A program made the translations under genes and the position numbers. From the NCBI GenBank assembly GCA_028583405.1, contig JAPTMU010000063.1, forward strand, positions 1 to 64,000: a stretch of 64,000 nt of DNA. Reading direction: 5' to 3'. Within the stretch, counting starts at the first letter, position 1. Each line of letters begins with the position of its first letter. Under the pieces are notes generated by a model, which had not been told where the DNA came from, made no database searches, and saw only the letters and a program-made list of their open reading frames with translations. Source of the stretch: Pogonophryne albipinna. Its lineage: Eukaryota; Chordata; Actinopteri; Perciformes; Artedidraconidae. Below are positions 14,916-28,565 of the stretch, one piece after another.

Positions 14916-16726
14916 AGTATCGGCTCTTAACAATATTGTACCTAATTACTTACGGCTTCTTTAAACTATTAACGTCCTACAAATGTTATGAAATATAAAT
15001 TCTTCACCTGGAGAAGCTTTCTAGAGCTCCGACTCTCCATGGGTTGGTTGCTCTGAAAGTTTTAAGATGTTGAAAAAACTGCTTGCAACCCCAACAAGGG
15101 TCATGTTGTTTTTACCGGAGTTGAAAACCAAGTTTCTTCTTGTCTTGTTTTGCTGATTGCACAGTTTTGCTTTGTCAGATTGGCTCCTCAGCATCAAACC
15201 TCACTGTTAACACCCCGCACTACAGCTGCCACAACTGATTCAGTGTTAGGCAGAGGGAACACTCAGTCCTTCGAGGAGCTAACAGTCATAAGGAGGGGCT
15301 GACGTCCCTGACGTTAGCCTGTCAACTCACGTCATGGCACTGAGCAGAGGCACAGACGACGGCTTGACTTTACAGTATGCTCTGTACTCACTGTGTGTAT
15401 ATGTTGTGAGCTACAGTACACAGTTATCATTGGTGACATTTTCTTATGGAATGATGTTCCTAAAGCTGGCTTCACTGATGTTATGTTTCTATGGAGAGAG
15501 CTATGCCGGCAAATTTGGCAGAAGCGTTACCCTCGGAGTCGAGCACCGTTCGAAGTTGTTGCATAACGCTGCTCTAAGTTCAAAATGATTTCAACTTTGA
15601 CCAGGATTGCATCAGATGACAGCTGTGCTAAGCGGCGCACTAGCATGAAAGCTAACCATATAAACAAAACCTAACTAGTTGTTTTCACCGCGATGCTCTG
15701 GACCCAATCTTGCGGTGAGCAAAGAGCAAATCCCATATCATGTAAATATGCTAGCTATCAGTGATACTGCTCAATTAACCAAATATAATAAACAGTGGCT
15801 TCTTTTTTGACACTAATATAGTTGTGAGTGTATTAGGCATAACATGAACCACTTTTATAACTTTTAAATGTATAGTTCTGTATTGATTGTAGCAATTGCG
15901 GTGGCGGCGGGTGAGTGTGTGAAGCGTTCGACAATAAAAAAATTACGTTTTAAAAGCACCATCCAGGCACTCGGAGTGCACCAAATTTGCCCTACTTTGC
16001 ATTGTAGCACACAGTTAATCAATCAAAATAGCATATACTGTATAATAACAGAAGTACGCAAATCGAGACACAGCACAAGTCTACCTTGTAAAAATCTAAC
16101 TGTATATATTTAAAACTAAAACTAAAACTAATACATTTCAAAGCAGTGAAAGGTACATAAAGTCATATTACATTTGTTTTTGGATGAGTAGGAAAGGCCC
16201 AGTACCTGTCTCACATTACTTAATATATTTTTTCTTGGGACAAAAACAGCACAAGCAGCACTACAACATGCAATTTGTCACCTTTTGTATTTTAATATGC
16301 AATATATGCATGTATGTTTACATCATAGAAAATATCTTCAAAGAGAATCCCGTTAGCCCTGGTTTGAATATGACCCTTGGCTTTTGCTGCATGGTGTCCC
16401 CTCTCTCCCCCATGCTGTTTACCTTCATCTACTAAATGATAAAGGGAAAAAGCTCTAAAAATGTCACACTTTTTACAAACAAACAGACATACACACAAAG
16501 TGTGGGGCATCTCATGGGGATTACAATATGTAGTGTGTGTGGGCTTTTTGCTGACGAAGCTCATGACCCAGAATGAAGTAGAAAACAAAAACACACACAC
16601 ACAGGTGCAGAAGTAGGGCACAGTCGTTACCCATTAAGAGTTATGATTGTGTCCTCGCTTGCTTCTTTTGGGGACGGTTGCAGGGAAAATAAAAACAAAA
16701 CATAGATGATATAGTGGAGTTTGGAG
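14916..16726. other. No gene seen; intergenic
   Basis: Unique-looking sequence with two moderate open frames (about 15334 and 15868) that lack any recognisable domain. The stop-bounded lengths are what chance would give. Confidence 0.5.
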
Positions 16727-17080
16727 TGTGACTGTTTGAGGTTGTGGACAGGTGTCTTTTATACTGATAACGAGTTCAAACAGGTGCCATTAATACAGTT
16801 AACGAGTGGAGGACAGAGGAGGCTCTTAAAGAAGAAGTTACAGGTCTGTGAGAGCCAGAAATCATGTTTGTTTGTAGGTGACCAAATACTTATTTTACCG
16901 AGGAATTTACCAATTAATTCATTAAAAATCCTACAATGTGATTTCCTGGATTCTTTCCCCCCATTCTGTCTCTCATAGTTGAGTTATACCTAGGATGAAA
17001 ATTACAGGCCTCTCTCATCTTTTTAAGTGGGAGAACTTGCACAATTGGTGGCTGTCTAAATACTTTTTTGCCCCACTGTA
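16727..17080 (+). mobile_element. Tc1/mariner element, 3' fragment
   Basis: The block from GACTGTTTGAGGTTGTGGAC through ACCAAATACTTATTTTACC to TTTTTTGCCCCACTGTA is the 3' non-coding region and terminal repeat of a fish Tc1-like transposon, recognised from memory. It ends in TA, the Tc1 target duplication. No left terminal repeat and no transposase frame are present, so it is a 5'-deleted relic. Confidence 0.8.
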
Positions 17081-17189
17081 TGTATAACCTGAATTCATAC
17101 TAATAGGGCCATAATTATCATAATGGCATGAAACAAATCTTTATCAGGATGACTGCTGCATTAGTTTGAGTTTTACGTGGCAGAGCCGG

Positions 17190-17300
17190 AAACCCCAAGA
17201 TGTAAAGAATCAAGTATTCACACCGCTAAGCTAAAGGCAGCTAATGGTTGGTATAAGGAGGTTTAGTAGATTATTGATAGCAACCGCTGTTTTCAAATTC
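17190..17300 (+). repeat. Dispersed block shared with 2140-2235
   Basis: CACCGCTAAGCTAAAGGCAG and the following bases match the region right of family A copy 1 with substitutions. This suggests a longer family A unit or a companion repeat. Confidence 0.5.
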
Positions 17301-17379
17301 ACCAGTGTTCACTGACTCTGACTTAGTTTCATTAACTAGAGTTTATAGCTGCACACATCCTTCACACAATTAGCATTAT

Positions 17380-18555
17380 ATGGTAATTATATGTCGTGGG
17401 AGCAGTGATTCACAGCAGAGGAAGACCATCCTTCTGGACCTTTCTGCTGCATTCGACACGGTGAATCATCAGATTCTCCTTCGCACTCTCCAAGAACTTG
17501 GAGTTTCAGGCTCTGCACTTTCCCTCATCACCTCATACCTCAAAGACCGCACCTACAGGGTTACTTGGAGAGGGTCGGAGTCCGACCCTTGTCAATTAAC
17601 TACAGGGGTCCCTCAGGGCTCTGTTCTTGGTCCACTCCTCTTCTCCTTGTACACAAACTCGCTCGGATCTGTCATTAGCCCGCATGGTTTTTCATACCAC
17701 TGCTACGCTGACGACACCCAATTAATTCTGTCCTTTCCCCGCTCAGAGACCCAGGTCGTTGCACGCATCTCTGCTTGTCTAGCTGACATCTCTCAGTGGA
17801 TGTCTGCTCATCACCTCAAGCTCAACCTTGACAAGACTGAACTGCTTTTCCTTCCGGGAAAAGATTGTCCCACTCTTGACCTGACGATCAACATCGGCAC
17901 CTCTGTTGTTTCCCCGACTCAGACTGCAAGGAATCTGGGTGTGACCCTAGATAACAACCTGTCCTTCACTGCAAACATAGCTGCTACAACCCGCTGCTGC
18001 AGATACACGCTTTACAACATCAGGAGGATACGTCCCCAGCTGACCCAGAAAGCGACGCAGGTTCTGGTCCAGGCTCTCGTCATCTCACACCTAGACTACT
18101 GCAACTCCCTCCTGGCTGGTCTACCTGCATGTGCCATCCGACCTCTGCAGCTCATCCAGAATGCAGCGGCTCGTCTGGTCTTCAACCTTCCTAAATTCTC
18201 CCACACCACGCCGCTCCTCCGCTCCCTCCACTGGCTTCCGGTAACTGCTAGAATCCACTTCAAGACAATGGTACTTGCGTACCATGCTGCGAATGGATCT
18301 GGCCCTTCCTACATCCAGGACATGGTTAAACTATACACCCCAGCACGTGCACTCCGCTCTGCATCAACCAAACGGCTCGCTGCACCCTCGCTGCGAAGGG
18401 GACCCAAGTTCCCATCAGCAAAAACACGTGGGTTTGCTATCCTGGCTCCAAAATGGTGGAATGAGCTCCCCATTGACATCAGGACAGCAGATAGCTTACA
18501 CACCTTCCGGCGCAGACTGAAAACTCATCTCTTTCGACTCCACTTCAAGCAATAG
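17380..18555 (+). CDS. L2 LINE ORF2 C-terminal part (reverse transcriptase), partial
   Basis: An open frame of 391 residues. The first few residues (MVIICRG) come from flanking DNA and the element sequence starts around residue 8. RT motif A is ILLDLSAAFDT (residues about 17-27). Motif B is TGVPQGSVLGPLLFSLYTN (about 75-93). Motif C is YADD with its two aspartates (about 107-110). It is followed by LNLDKTELLFL and the C-terminal helical domain with HLDYCNSLLAGLP and SLHWLPV. The frame carries no stop or shift from entry to its natural end at 18555, so this is a fairly young insertion. It lacks the AP endonuclease and the first RT motifs, so it cannot be autonomous. It would not be translated from its own start. 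Confidence 0.85.
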   Translation: MVIICRGSSDSQQRKTILLDLSAAFDTVNHQILLRTLQELGVSGSALSLITSYLKDRTYRVTWRGSESDPCQLTTGVPQGSVLGPLLFSLYTNSLGSVISPHGFSYHCYADDTQLILSFPRSETQVVARISACLADISQWMSAHHLKLNLDKTELLFLPGKDCPTLDLTINIGTSVVSPTQTARNLGVTLDNNLSFTANIAATTRCCRYTLYNIRRIRPQLTQKATQVLVQALVISHLDYCNSLLAGLPACAIRPLQLIQNAAARLVFNLPKFSHTTPLLRSLHWLPVTARIHFKTMVLAYHAANGSGPSYIQDMVKLYTPARALRSASTKRLAAPSLRRGPKFPSAKTRGFAILAPKWWNELPIDIRTADSLHTFRRRLKTHLFRLHFKQ

Positions 18556-18760
18556 AACTATTAACAAAGCACTTATATACTAATAAAGGACTGGCTTACC
18601 TAAAGCCAGTTGAGTAGCACTTGAAATGTTTTTGCTCTATGAAACCTGATGTACTTATATGATTCTGTTTTCTTCAAGTTTGTATTTTGTTGGTCGAACG
18701 CACTTATTGTAAGTCGCTTTGGATAAAAGCGTCAGCTAAATGCAATGTAATGTAATGTAA
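17400..18760 (+). mobile_element. L2-clade LINE, 5'-truncated
   Basis: Begins inside the reverse transcriptase and continues through an intact C-terminus and 3' UTR. The end is GTAAGTCGCTTTGGATAAAA followed by GCGTC and a (TGTAA)n tail at about 18741-18760. That 3' hairpin region and tail are characteristic of L2 elements such as eel UnaL2. Five-prime truncation is the usual result of incomplete target-primed reverse transcription. Confidence 0.9.
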
Positions 18761-20924
<2,164 letters not shown>

Positions 20925-22291
20925 AACAAAGTGACATCACTATGGAACACTCAGGCTTCTATTGGCTAATGTCCAACAAATTGTACGTGTTAAACAGTTG
21001 ACCAATCACAACAGAGCCGGCCAGCTAACCAATCAGAGCAGACTGGGCTCTGATTTCAGACAGAGGGTGAAAAGAGGTGCTGCAGCAAAGGCAGTATGAG
21101 AGAAAAAAAATAGCTTTTTGAACATTAAAGGAAGCAAACATGTCACAGTAGACAGAGATGTTCACAAGTCTTTTTTTGCAAGTCCAAGTCAAGTCTCAAG
21201 TCTTTGGTCACGAGTCCAAGTCAAGTCTCAAGTCTTTGTGGGGTGAGACTTGATCAAGTCTCAAGTCTTTGGTCACGAGTCCAAGTCAAGTCTCAAGTCT
21301 CTAAAAAATAAAAGTCTCATGTCTCTTCTGGTTGTAATAAGCCTTCTATTGTCTGCTGCTATCCAGTCTGTTAAGAATACTGCACAGCTATATCTAAGAA
21401 ATTCAAAGCATTTACTGTATTATTATCACTCCTATATCTATTAGCATACAGTATCAGTACTGATTAGTTGTTTGTTATATGATCACTTTAAACAGGCTAT
21501 TGCAATGCAATATGAGGAAAAACTTTATTAATCCCCCGCAGGGAAACTGTGTTAAAAGTAAACATTTGTTCTGTGCCATTTGCAACTAAAAAACTATTGC
21601 TGCAATATTATCTGAAATACACTGAACTGGTGATATTAAAACATGACCTGTTCCAAAAGAGATATCTACCATTAACACCATTTACCAGCCACATGCTGGT
21701 AAATCATCAAGTGGCTGGTTCTGTATGTTTCACGCACCAGCCAAAAATAACAATGGCAATCTATTGGGTGGCTGGTAACATTTCAACATTCACTAGGCTA
21801 GCCATTTGGCCAGTGGACAAAAATGTTAAAATTTGACCTCTGCAACCGTATTGTTTAATTACACTGGGTCTCTAATTACATCTTTTAAGTCTACTATAAA
21901 TAAACCTATTCCTCTATCCTCTCACTCAAACCCAGTGTAATGGTAACCTGATAAACCTGTAACATTAACGTTACGTGGTCAACAATAAACCTGTAACCTG
22001 CCTATAAACAGACAGATGTATTTATGTATGTAACTATGTATTTTTCTATGTTTAACGTTAGCCAGTAGATGGTGGCAGCGGAACGTAATGATGAACGTTA
22101 CCGACCTTTTTTATGTCATGTCAAGAGTTGGATGTCAACGCCACTCAACGCAAACAAGTGTGACAAGCAAACATTCACTCATCTTTTCAAATATTCAGTT
22201 ACAAAGCAAGTAGCAAGCTAAGTTAACATTACATAGCTGATGCTGAGCTAAACATGTTTGCTAACCGTCCATATGCGTTAATGTGACTGAC

Positions 22292-22476
22292 CTCTCCGGG
22301 TGAGTTTTCAAGTGCCTGATGAAATTTGACGTTGTTGCACCAGCATCCTTGATTTTAATATTGCAGACTTTGCAGTGTGCGCTCCTTTTGTTGGTGCCGC
22401 CGGCGTTTTGTTGGAAGTTTTTATAGTTGAACATAATTACAAGCGGTACAGCTGCAGGTGTGCCGCCGGTCGCCAT
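22292..22476 (-). CDS. BED-type zinc finger exon of hAT transposase (partial)
   Basis: Starts at ATG 22474-22476 in a strong context (CACCATGG). It encodes an N-terminal peptide followed by HCKVCNIKI, then FIRHLKTHPE: C-x2-C and H-x3-4-H of a BED/C2H2-like DNA-binding finger, typical of the N-terminus of hAT transposases and ZBED proteins. The reading frame would run on to 22261, but a splice donor (AG|GTCAGT) falls exactly after the HPE codons at 22291/22292, so I end the exon there. The rest of the transposase is missing from this copy. Expression as a stand-alone finger is possible but unsupported. Confidence 0.7.
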
Positions 22477-22501
22477 GGTGTTACCATGATGTTAATGTTA
22501 A

Positions 22502-22788
22502 AGGTGGGGTAGGTAAGTTTGAGAAACCGGCTCGAGATACACTTTTTGTTATATTCCATGGAATGCTCTTAATATCCCGATAGCCGGCCCGGCTAAAGTA
22601 ACTGGACGACCTGCCTGCCTGTCAGCCTTCCATCGGGGCACAAACTTATCTCGTGCCCTCATTGGTCATGTGCGCGTTCGTGTGTGTTGGAGGAGGGGCT
22701 CTGTGAGGAAGTGTCAGATTTTCTCCGGTTGTGTATTTTCAAATTCTAGCGATCTCGAGCCGGTTTCTCAAACTTATCAACCCCACCT
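22502..22788. mobile_element. TTAA-flanked MITE (AGGTGGGGT ends), 287 bp
   Basis: Inverted ends beginning AGGTGGGGTAGGTAAGTTTG run for about 36 bp and match the right end with a few differences. TTAA flanks both sides (22498-22501, 22789-22792), as expected for piggyBac-type integration. It is inserted within the hAT element, just 5' of the BED exon. Confidence 0.85.
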
Positions 22789-23000
22789 TTAATACGCCAA
22801 AAATAGAAAACACAATGATTGTTCACGAGTCCCAAAACACGAGTCCAAGTCGAGTCCGAAGTCTTTTGAGCAGGAGTCCAAGTCAAGTCTGAAGTCTCTG
22901 TGTGTGCGACTTAAGTGCGACTCGAGTCCGAGTCACAGACTCGAGTCCCCATCTCTGACAGTAGAGACACTAAATACAAATATGAACCTGAAAATTACCA

Positions 23001-23531
23001 GAAGATGTTCTCTTTGAAGCCATTGAATTTTAAAGCAAAGAGCCAAAAGGTTTCTTAGTTATTTTTTCAGGATTTAACAGCTGAAGGACATGGAGCCAAA
23101 ACACATTTGTTACTTGTGTACTGTTCCAGAAAATCTAACATTGTGAGAATAGTGTGTCAAACGCAGAGGGAATAAAGGAGTGGATGGATGATATTAGAAA
23201 GGATGAAACCTTCAAATATAGTTGACAGGTGATACAGGTAGTGGGAGCTACAGAGAGAGATAGTGGGAGTGACTGAGTGAAAGAGAGAGATAGTGTGTGT
23301 TGCGCTACGTGCCTCTCAGATCCCTGAAGGTGCGCTGTCGGCTAAAGTATCTGCACTGCTGAGAAAATAAAAAAATAAAAACAGGAAATATCAAAACAAG
23401 ACAAGAGCATCCAAATATCGGGAAAGAGAACAAATACCGGAGATCGAGGGAGACTCAGAAGAGAAGAGGGGAGAGGAGTGAGACAAGAGGGGTGAAACTG
23501 GGGCACATGCACATTAGTGACACGTTTATAC
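23001..23531. other. No gene seen; GA-rich spacer
   Basis: Purine-rich sequence with GAGAGAGATAGTG motifs. It ends where the inverted-arm structure begins. No exon or element end is visible. Confidence 0.5.
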
Positions 23532-24557
23532 CAACCCGGTATAGTGGCAAGACGTGAACATGTGACGATTTACCATGCTGGGAGACGTGAAGATGTCACG
23601 ATTTCGTCCCTTCAAACGTGACAGTTACACAGTATTGTTAACATGGCCCAAATACCCGGAAATGCCAAGCAAATGCTGTACCACGACGGTCGGTTGTTAT
23701 TGTCAATATTAATATAATAATGATTTATTTTTTTATTGTCACACTCGATTTCGCCAATTTTCTTGTTGCCCCAGCTGGTCGACACCTCTTTTAGCAGAAA
23801 CAAAGGCTACATTAATGTATTAAATCGATGTTAATCCATGTGTGCGGTTGTGGAATTAACGGGCGTGATGTTGTGCGATTGCGTTGCCAGGCAACAACTT
23901 GGCTTTATGTTAATTTACAAACTCTTCAACTAGAACCGTAGTTATATTTAAAAACATTTTAGAAGGCCTCACAAAATACTTTAATGTAAATTTAAATTTA
24001 AATGTGAAGGACTGTGTGTATAACAAAATACATCCATCATAAAAAATACTGGAAACAGACGTAGGCAAGATCCTCAGCTCGATTATTGGATGGTTTAGCC
24101 GCAATGCACATTGGGATGTGGTGTTTATGCGATGTGAAATCTGAAAACATTTAAAAAAATAAAATAATACTTTATTCCAAGTGTTCTTGCTTTTCTCGTT
24201 GAAAGTCATCACATAACAGCATTGTAATCCACGGTTCGGCTGCATTAAATATTACATATCTGCCGTAGTTCTCTATTTATAGAGCCCTGATGAGAAGACT
24301 TCTAGACAAACTGGAAGAACTGCCGCCAAAACTGAAAACGTGACGTGGATCATAAATATATCAGCAATTAAACAACATCTTTGATTTATTTTCACACAAT
24401 ACGTCTCCTTGCAGTATCAACACTAATTTGGTTGACTTTTATATTTGATCCAATTGGTAGATAGGCTGTATTTACACCATAACGGTGCACAGCTGATAGA
24501 AAGGGACACCTAGTGGTTAAAGCACGTTATTGAATTTTATTATTTGTATTATTAGAT
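23532..24557 (+). repeat. Left inverted arm (about 1026 bp)
   Basis: Matches the reverse complement of 28871-29874. Shared landmarks include GGAGACGTGAAGATGTCACG, CTGGTCGACACCTCTTTTAG, GTTGCCAGGCAACAACTTGG and GGGACACCTAGTGGTTAAAG. The small open frames in it are probably incidental, because the right-arm copy breaks them. Confidence 0.85.
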
Positions 24558-25588
24558 AAAGTACTTAACGTCTAATATATTGCTTTCCTGCTATGTTAAC
24601 TATGTTTAAGCACTTATTTTAACTGATATTATACATATGTATATGTGTTTTCCCGGGTCGCCGAGGGTGCTGGCATTGTTTGTTCGCCGCTCCTCCGCCC
24701 CAAATATTGTTCTTTAGTCCAGATCAGAACCTCTCCTGTCTGGCTCTCTACTTTTGAAACGTCAGTCATCAGCAAAAATAGCAGCATCCCTATATCGAAT
24801 CGACACAGATATTTGTGTTGTCATCTCCTACCTGCTGGCTCTTTCCTGCTCACCGGTCCCTAGCCCGCTAGCTAGCTAGCATTATCGGACCTAGCAGGCT
24901 GCTACCTAGATGCTCCTCGGCTCCCTGAAGTCTGCTGAGCTAACATTTCTGTCTCCACCCCAACTCCACCCTAACTCCACCCTAACTCCGCGGCTCGTGT
25001 GGGTCTTCCCATCCCGCTGTGATCAGCCGGCTTTCCCGCTGACATCGTCTCTCCCTGCCGCCTACAGCCGGTGGCTATCAAGCTAGCTAACCAGCTAGTA
25101 GGCTGGTCACCCGGCTCCCACTCTGCACCAGGCTGTCAGCCCCTCCTACGATTCTCCTCTGGAAACCACTGGAATTATTCTCCTGATATGCTGTGGATTA
25201 TAATTCTCATTTTATCTGGACTCACACCGCTCCTTCTTCCACGGTCATCCGGCTCCTGGTCTCTGCTGCCCGGGTCCCCAGCATTAGCTAGCTCCGTGCT
25301 AGCGCCACTTCACCGGATCATGCCGCCGCTCTACTCCCTGTCTGATCTCCACTCCTTTAATAACCGCCTGCGTCCGGACTGCATGAACATCCTCGCAGAT
25401 AATGAAATACTCCGCAAACGCCGTCCTCCACACAGAGGCTCTGGCCGTAAGTTTTTATTTCATTCCACGTCTCCACACTCCATCCCGTCCATTCGGTCCT
25501 GTCACACGCCCACACTACGCCATCACAACAAACAACACGTGAATCTGACCAATCTCCTTCCACTCCCCCGGTCCACACAACCCCCCCA

Positions 25589-26340
25589 ATGCAACGTCAC
25601 CTCAGAGCAGCCCTGCTCAACACACGCTCCATCCACAATAAAAGCCACATTCTAAATGAATTCATTAAAGACAATAACCTGGACTTTCTGTATCTGACCG
25701 AAACATGGCAAAAACCCCTGGACTATTTTTCTTTAAATCAAATCACCCCAGCAGGATTCACATACATTGACAAACCTCGACCACAAGGGCGGGGTGGTGG
25801 TATAGCTGCTATTATCAGAAAGGAAATAAAAGCTACCATAATCCCCATCCCTGATGTTTCTTCATTTGAACACCTGATCTTTAAACTCTCTGGTCCCACT
25901 CCCCTGGTCACAGCCATCATCTACCGTCCCCCGAAGCCAAACCCCTCCTTTCTCTCCGACCTCTCTGACATTCTCACTCAGCTTTCTGCCATATCCCCAT
26001 CTGTTCTCCTCTTAGGTGATTTTAACATTCATGTTGACGACCCGACCTGCAAATATGCCTCTGAATTTAAGGAAACCCTTCACTGCTGCAACTTCTCTCA
26101 GCATATCAACTTCCCAACACACAGCCGTGGTCACATCCTGGACTTGGTCTGCTCCACTGGTCTCACCATCCATCATCTGTCCAGCCTTAATCTCCACATC
26201 TCTGATCACCTGGCCATCATCATGGACATCAACATCCCCATCCCCGCCCAAAAGCAAAAACGCACAATAACCTACAGAAATCTCAAATCCATCTCACCTT
26301 CAGCAATCACTGCCTCCATTACCTGCAAGATGTCTGTCTC
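25589..26340 (+). pseudogene. LINE AP-type endonuclease domain
   Basis: The frame begins LRAALLNTRSIHNKSHILNE and carries the standard apurinic endonuclease-like motifs: NTRS (N of the metal site), LTETW (catalytic E), RGGGIAAI, the YRPP loop, LLGDFNIHVDD (D and N of the active site), and SDHLAI (catalytic D-H). This is the nicking enzyme for target-primed reverse transcription in CR1/L2/Rex1-type LINEs. The start at 25589 is only the first in-frame ATG after a shift at the C7 run near 25581. The upstream frame (25071-25655), with RRPPHRGSGRKF and hydrophobic segments, is likely the same protein's N-terminus. The frame is lost at the C11 run at 26340-26350. Confidence 0.85.
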
Positions 26341-26350
26341 CCCCCCCCCC

Positions 26351-26864
26351 ACTTTCTGAAAACCCATCTGAACTTGTGGACTATTATAACAGCACCCTCT
26401 CCTTCTGTCTCAATGAACTGGCCCCCACAAAAACAAAAAATGTCTCTTTCATACACTCCGCCCCCTGGTATACCCCCGAACTCCGCCAAATGAAATCAAG
26501 GAAACGTCAACTTGAACGCCAACACAAGAAAACCACACTAACAGTCCATCTTCAAATCTACAAAGACTATCTCCAGCAGTACAGTAACGCACTCAAAGCA
26601 GCCCGGTCTAATTACTACTCACAACTCATTCAGTCTGGCTCCAGCAACCCCAAGCGTCTGTTCTCCACCATCAGCAAACTTCTCAAACCCTGTGACAACG
26701 CCACCTCATCCTTCACCACCGAACAGTGCAACTCCTTCCTCTCGTTTTTCCAAACCAAAATCAGCAACATTTACAGCAATCTGACACCCTCATCAGCACC
26801 CCCACCTCCCCTCCTGGCTCCCCCCCCTTCACCTCACAGCCCCTGTCCCACTTCTCCCCTGTGA
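26351..26864 (+). pseudogene. LINE linker between endonuclease and reverse transcriptase
   Basis: An open frame rich in charged helices (APWYTPELRQMKSRKRQLER, then SNYYSQLIQSGSSNPKRLFS). This is the conserved connector found between the nuclease and RT in L2/CR1-like proteins. It shifts out of frame at the C8 run 26820-26827, after a proline-rich stretch. Confidence 0.75.
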
Positions 26865-27790
26865 CCCCCATGCAACTGTCCGACTTCATGACTGGAATTA
26901 ACTCCACCTGCACACTTGACCCAATGCCCTCCAAATTTGTTAAAGAGAGCCTCCCTGCCATCTCCCAACTCATCGCCACCATCATTAACTCCTCCCTCAG
27001 ATCTGGATCAGTTCCCCCCTCTCTCAAACTGGCTGCTGTCACACCCATTCTCAAAAGACCTGGACTCACACCTGACATCATGTCCAACTTCCGGCCCATC
27101 TCAAATCTCCCCTTTCTGTCAAAAATACTTGAACGTGTCGTTGCCTCACAACTTAAAGCCCACCTCAGCTCCAATGATCTCTTTGAGCCCTTTCAATCCG
27201 GTTTCCGATCAAAATACAGCACCGAAACAGCTCTTCTCAAAATCACAAACGACCTCCTCCTCTCCTCTGACTCCGGCAACCTTAATATCCTCATCCTCCT
27301 CGACCTCACCGCAGCATTCGACACCATCAACCACGCCATCCTGCTGTCCCTCCTCGAATCATCACTCAACATCACCGACACTGCACTCTCCTGGCTCAAA
27401 TCCTACCTCACAGACAGACATCAGTTTATCAACATCAACAACTGCACCTCCTCCACTGCTCCTCTGTCCCAAGGCGTCCCCCAGGGTTCGGTGCTTGGCC
27501 CCCTCCTCTTCATCCTCTACATGCTCCCCCTTGGCAAAATAATTCGTCGCCACAACCTTCAATTTCACTGCTACGCCGATGACATCCAACTTTATATCTC
27601 AACAAAAACCATCACCCCCACAACACACTCCACTCTCACCAACTGTCTCTCAGAAATAAAAGCATGGATGCAAACAAACTATCTCCAACTGAACAGTGCC
27701 AAATCAGACATCATCATCATCGGCCCCCCATCCCGTATCAAAGACATCCAGAATTTCAACTTCACCATTGACAGCCACACTCTATCTCCC
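26828..27790 (+). pseudogene. LINE reverse transcriptase domain
   Basis: An open frame with RT motifs in order: SNFRPISNLPFLSKILERVV (motif 2), QSGFRSKYSTETALL, LLDLTAAFDTINHAILL (motif A, catalytic D), QGVPQGSVLGPLLFILYM (motif B), YADDIQLY (motif C, two catalytic aspartates) and NYLQLNSAKSD. Length and order match L2/Rex1 enzymes. No stop codon lies within the domain. The frame changes at the C7 run 27788-27794. Confidence 0.88.
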
Positions 27791-27794
27791 CCCC

Positions 27795-28418
27795 TCACAT
27801 CCGCAACCTCGGAGTCATCTTCGACAGTCAGCTCAAATTCAACCACCACATAAATCACATCACCAGGACCGCCTTTTTCCACCTCAAAAACATTGCCCGT
27901 CTCCGCCCATCACTCTCCTCCTCTGCTGCTGAAACCCTGATTCATGCATTCATCACTTCACGACTCGACTACTGCAATAGCATCCTCTACGGCATACCAT
28001 CCAACCTAATCAAAAACTCCAACATATCCAGAACTCTGCTGCCCGCCTCCTCACCCACACCCGCTCCCGAGACCACATCACTCCCGTCCTCCAGAACCTC
28101 CACTGGCTCCCCGTCCGTCAAAGAATCAACTTCAAAGTCCTCCTCATTACTCACAAAGCCCTCAACAATCAGGCCCCCCCCTACCTCACAGACCTGATGC
28201 ACCACCACGCCCCTTCCCGCTGCCTCCGCTCATCAGAAGCCAACCTCCTATCCATCCCCACCCGCACCAATCACCGGACCTGGGGGGACAGAGCCTTCTC
28301 CGTCGCTGCCCCCTCCCTCTGGAACTCACTCCCCCAACCCATCAGAGACTGCACTGACCTCACCACCTTCAAAAAACTCACAAAAACTCACCTCTTCAAT
28401 CTGGCTTTTAATGTGTGA
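27795..28418 (+). pseudogene. LINE C-terminal domain
   Basis: After the C7 run the correct frame reads [13 protein letters not shown], then [12 protein letters not shown] further shift follows at an A5 run (28012-28016), after which [22 protein letters not shown] and WNSLPQPIRDC lead to the stop at 28416-28418. This is the usual C-terminal region of L2-like ORF2 proteins. Confidence 0.8.
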
Positions 28419-28565
28419 TTGTTTTTGTATTATTTGACTTTAACTTTAACTATATATTTATTTGTTGTTCCATCCTTTTCTTTTCCATTCACTATATCTG
28501 TAAAGCGTCTTTGAGCACCTGTAAAAGCGCTAACAAATTAAATCTATTATTATTATTATTATTAT

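Larger units (their letters stand above)
21153..22957 (-). mobile_element. hAT element with BED finger exon, 1805 bp
   Basis: The ends CAGAGATG and CATCTCTG are inverted. The 8-bp duplication ACAGTAGA is perfect at 21145-21152 and 22958-22965. Both subterminal regions carry many copies of AAGTCAAGTCTCAAGTC-like units, candidate transposase binding sites. One BED-type zinc-finger exon lies on the minus strand but no catalytic transposase, so the copy is internally deleted. It shares ends and subterminal repeats with the hAT at 59602-61944 and hosts a TTAA element at 22502-22788. Confidence 0.92.
20925..23000 (-). repeat. Family A dispersed repeat, copy 4, split by a hAT element
   Basis: Left part 20925-21144 reads family A in reverse (CCAGCTAACCAATCAGAGCA, CAGAGGGTGAAAAGAGGTGC). 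The remainder, 22966-23000 (GACACTAAATACAAATATGA), lies beyond the hAT insertion. Removing the hAT and one duplication rejoins family A in order. Confidence 0.85.
24650..28565 (+). mobile_element. L2/Rex1-like LINE, near full length
   Basis: Contains in order a 5' region, an AP endonuclease, a linker, a reverse transcriptase, a C-terminal domain and a 3' UTR. It ends AAAGCGTCTTTGAGCACC and then an (ATT)n tail at 28544-28565. Left start is placed where composition changes to GC-rich; I found no clear target duplication. The frame breaks lie at homopolymers (C7 about 25581, C11 26340-26350, C8 26820-26827, C7 27788-27794, A5 28012-28016). Confidence 0.85.

Noticed and set aside
23910..24245. 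111-residue minus frame in the left inverted arm as a gene
   Set aside because: The equivalent right-arm sequence breaks into different frames, and no motif is recognisable.
25071..25655. 194-residue frame with hydrophobic stretch as a membrane protein
   Set aside because: It lies at the 5' part of the LINE and continues in phase-shifted form into its endonuclease across a C7 run, so it is LINE sequence.
28544..28565. (ATT)n run as target of an R4/Dong-type LINE
   Set aside because: The adjoining LINE has an AP-type endonuclease, so the run is best read as its own 3' tail.
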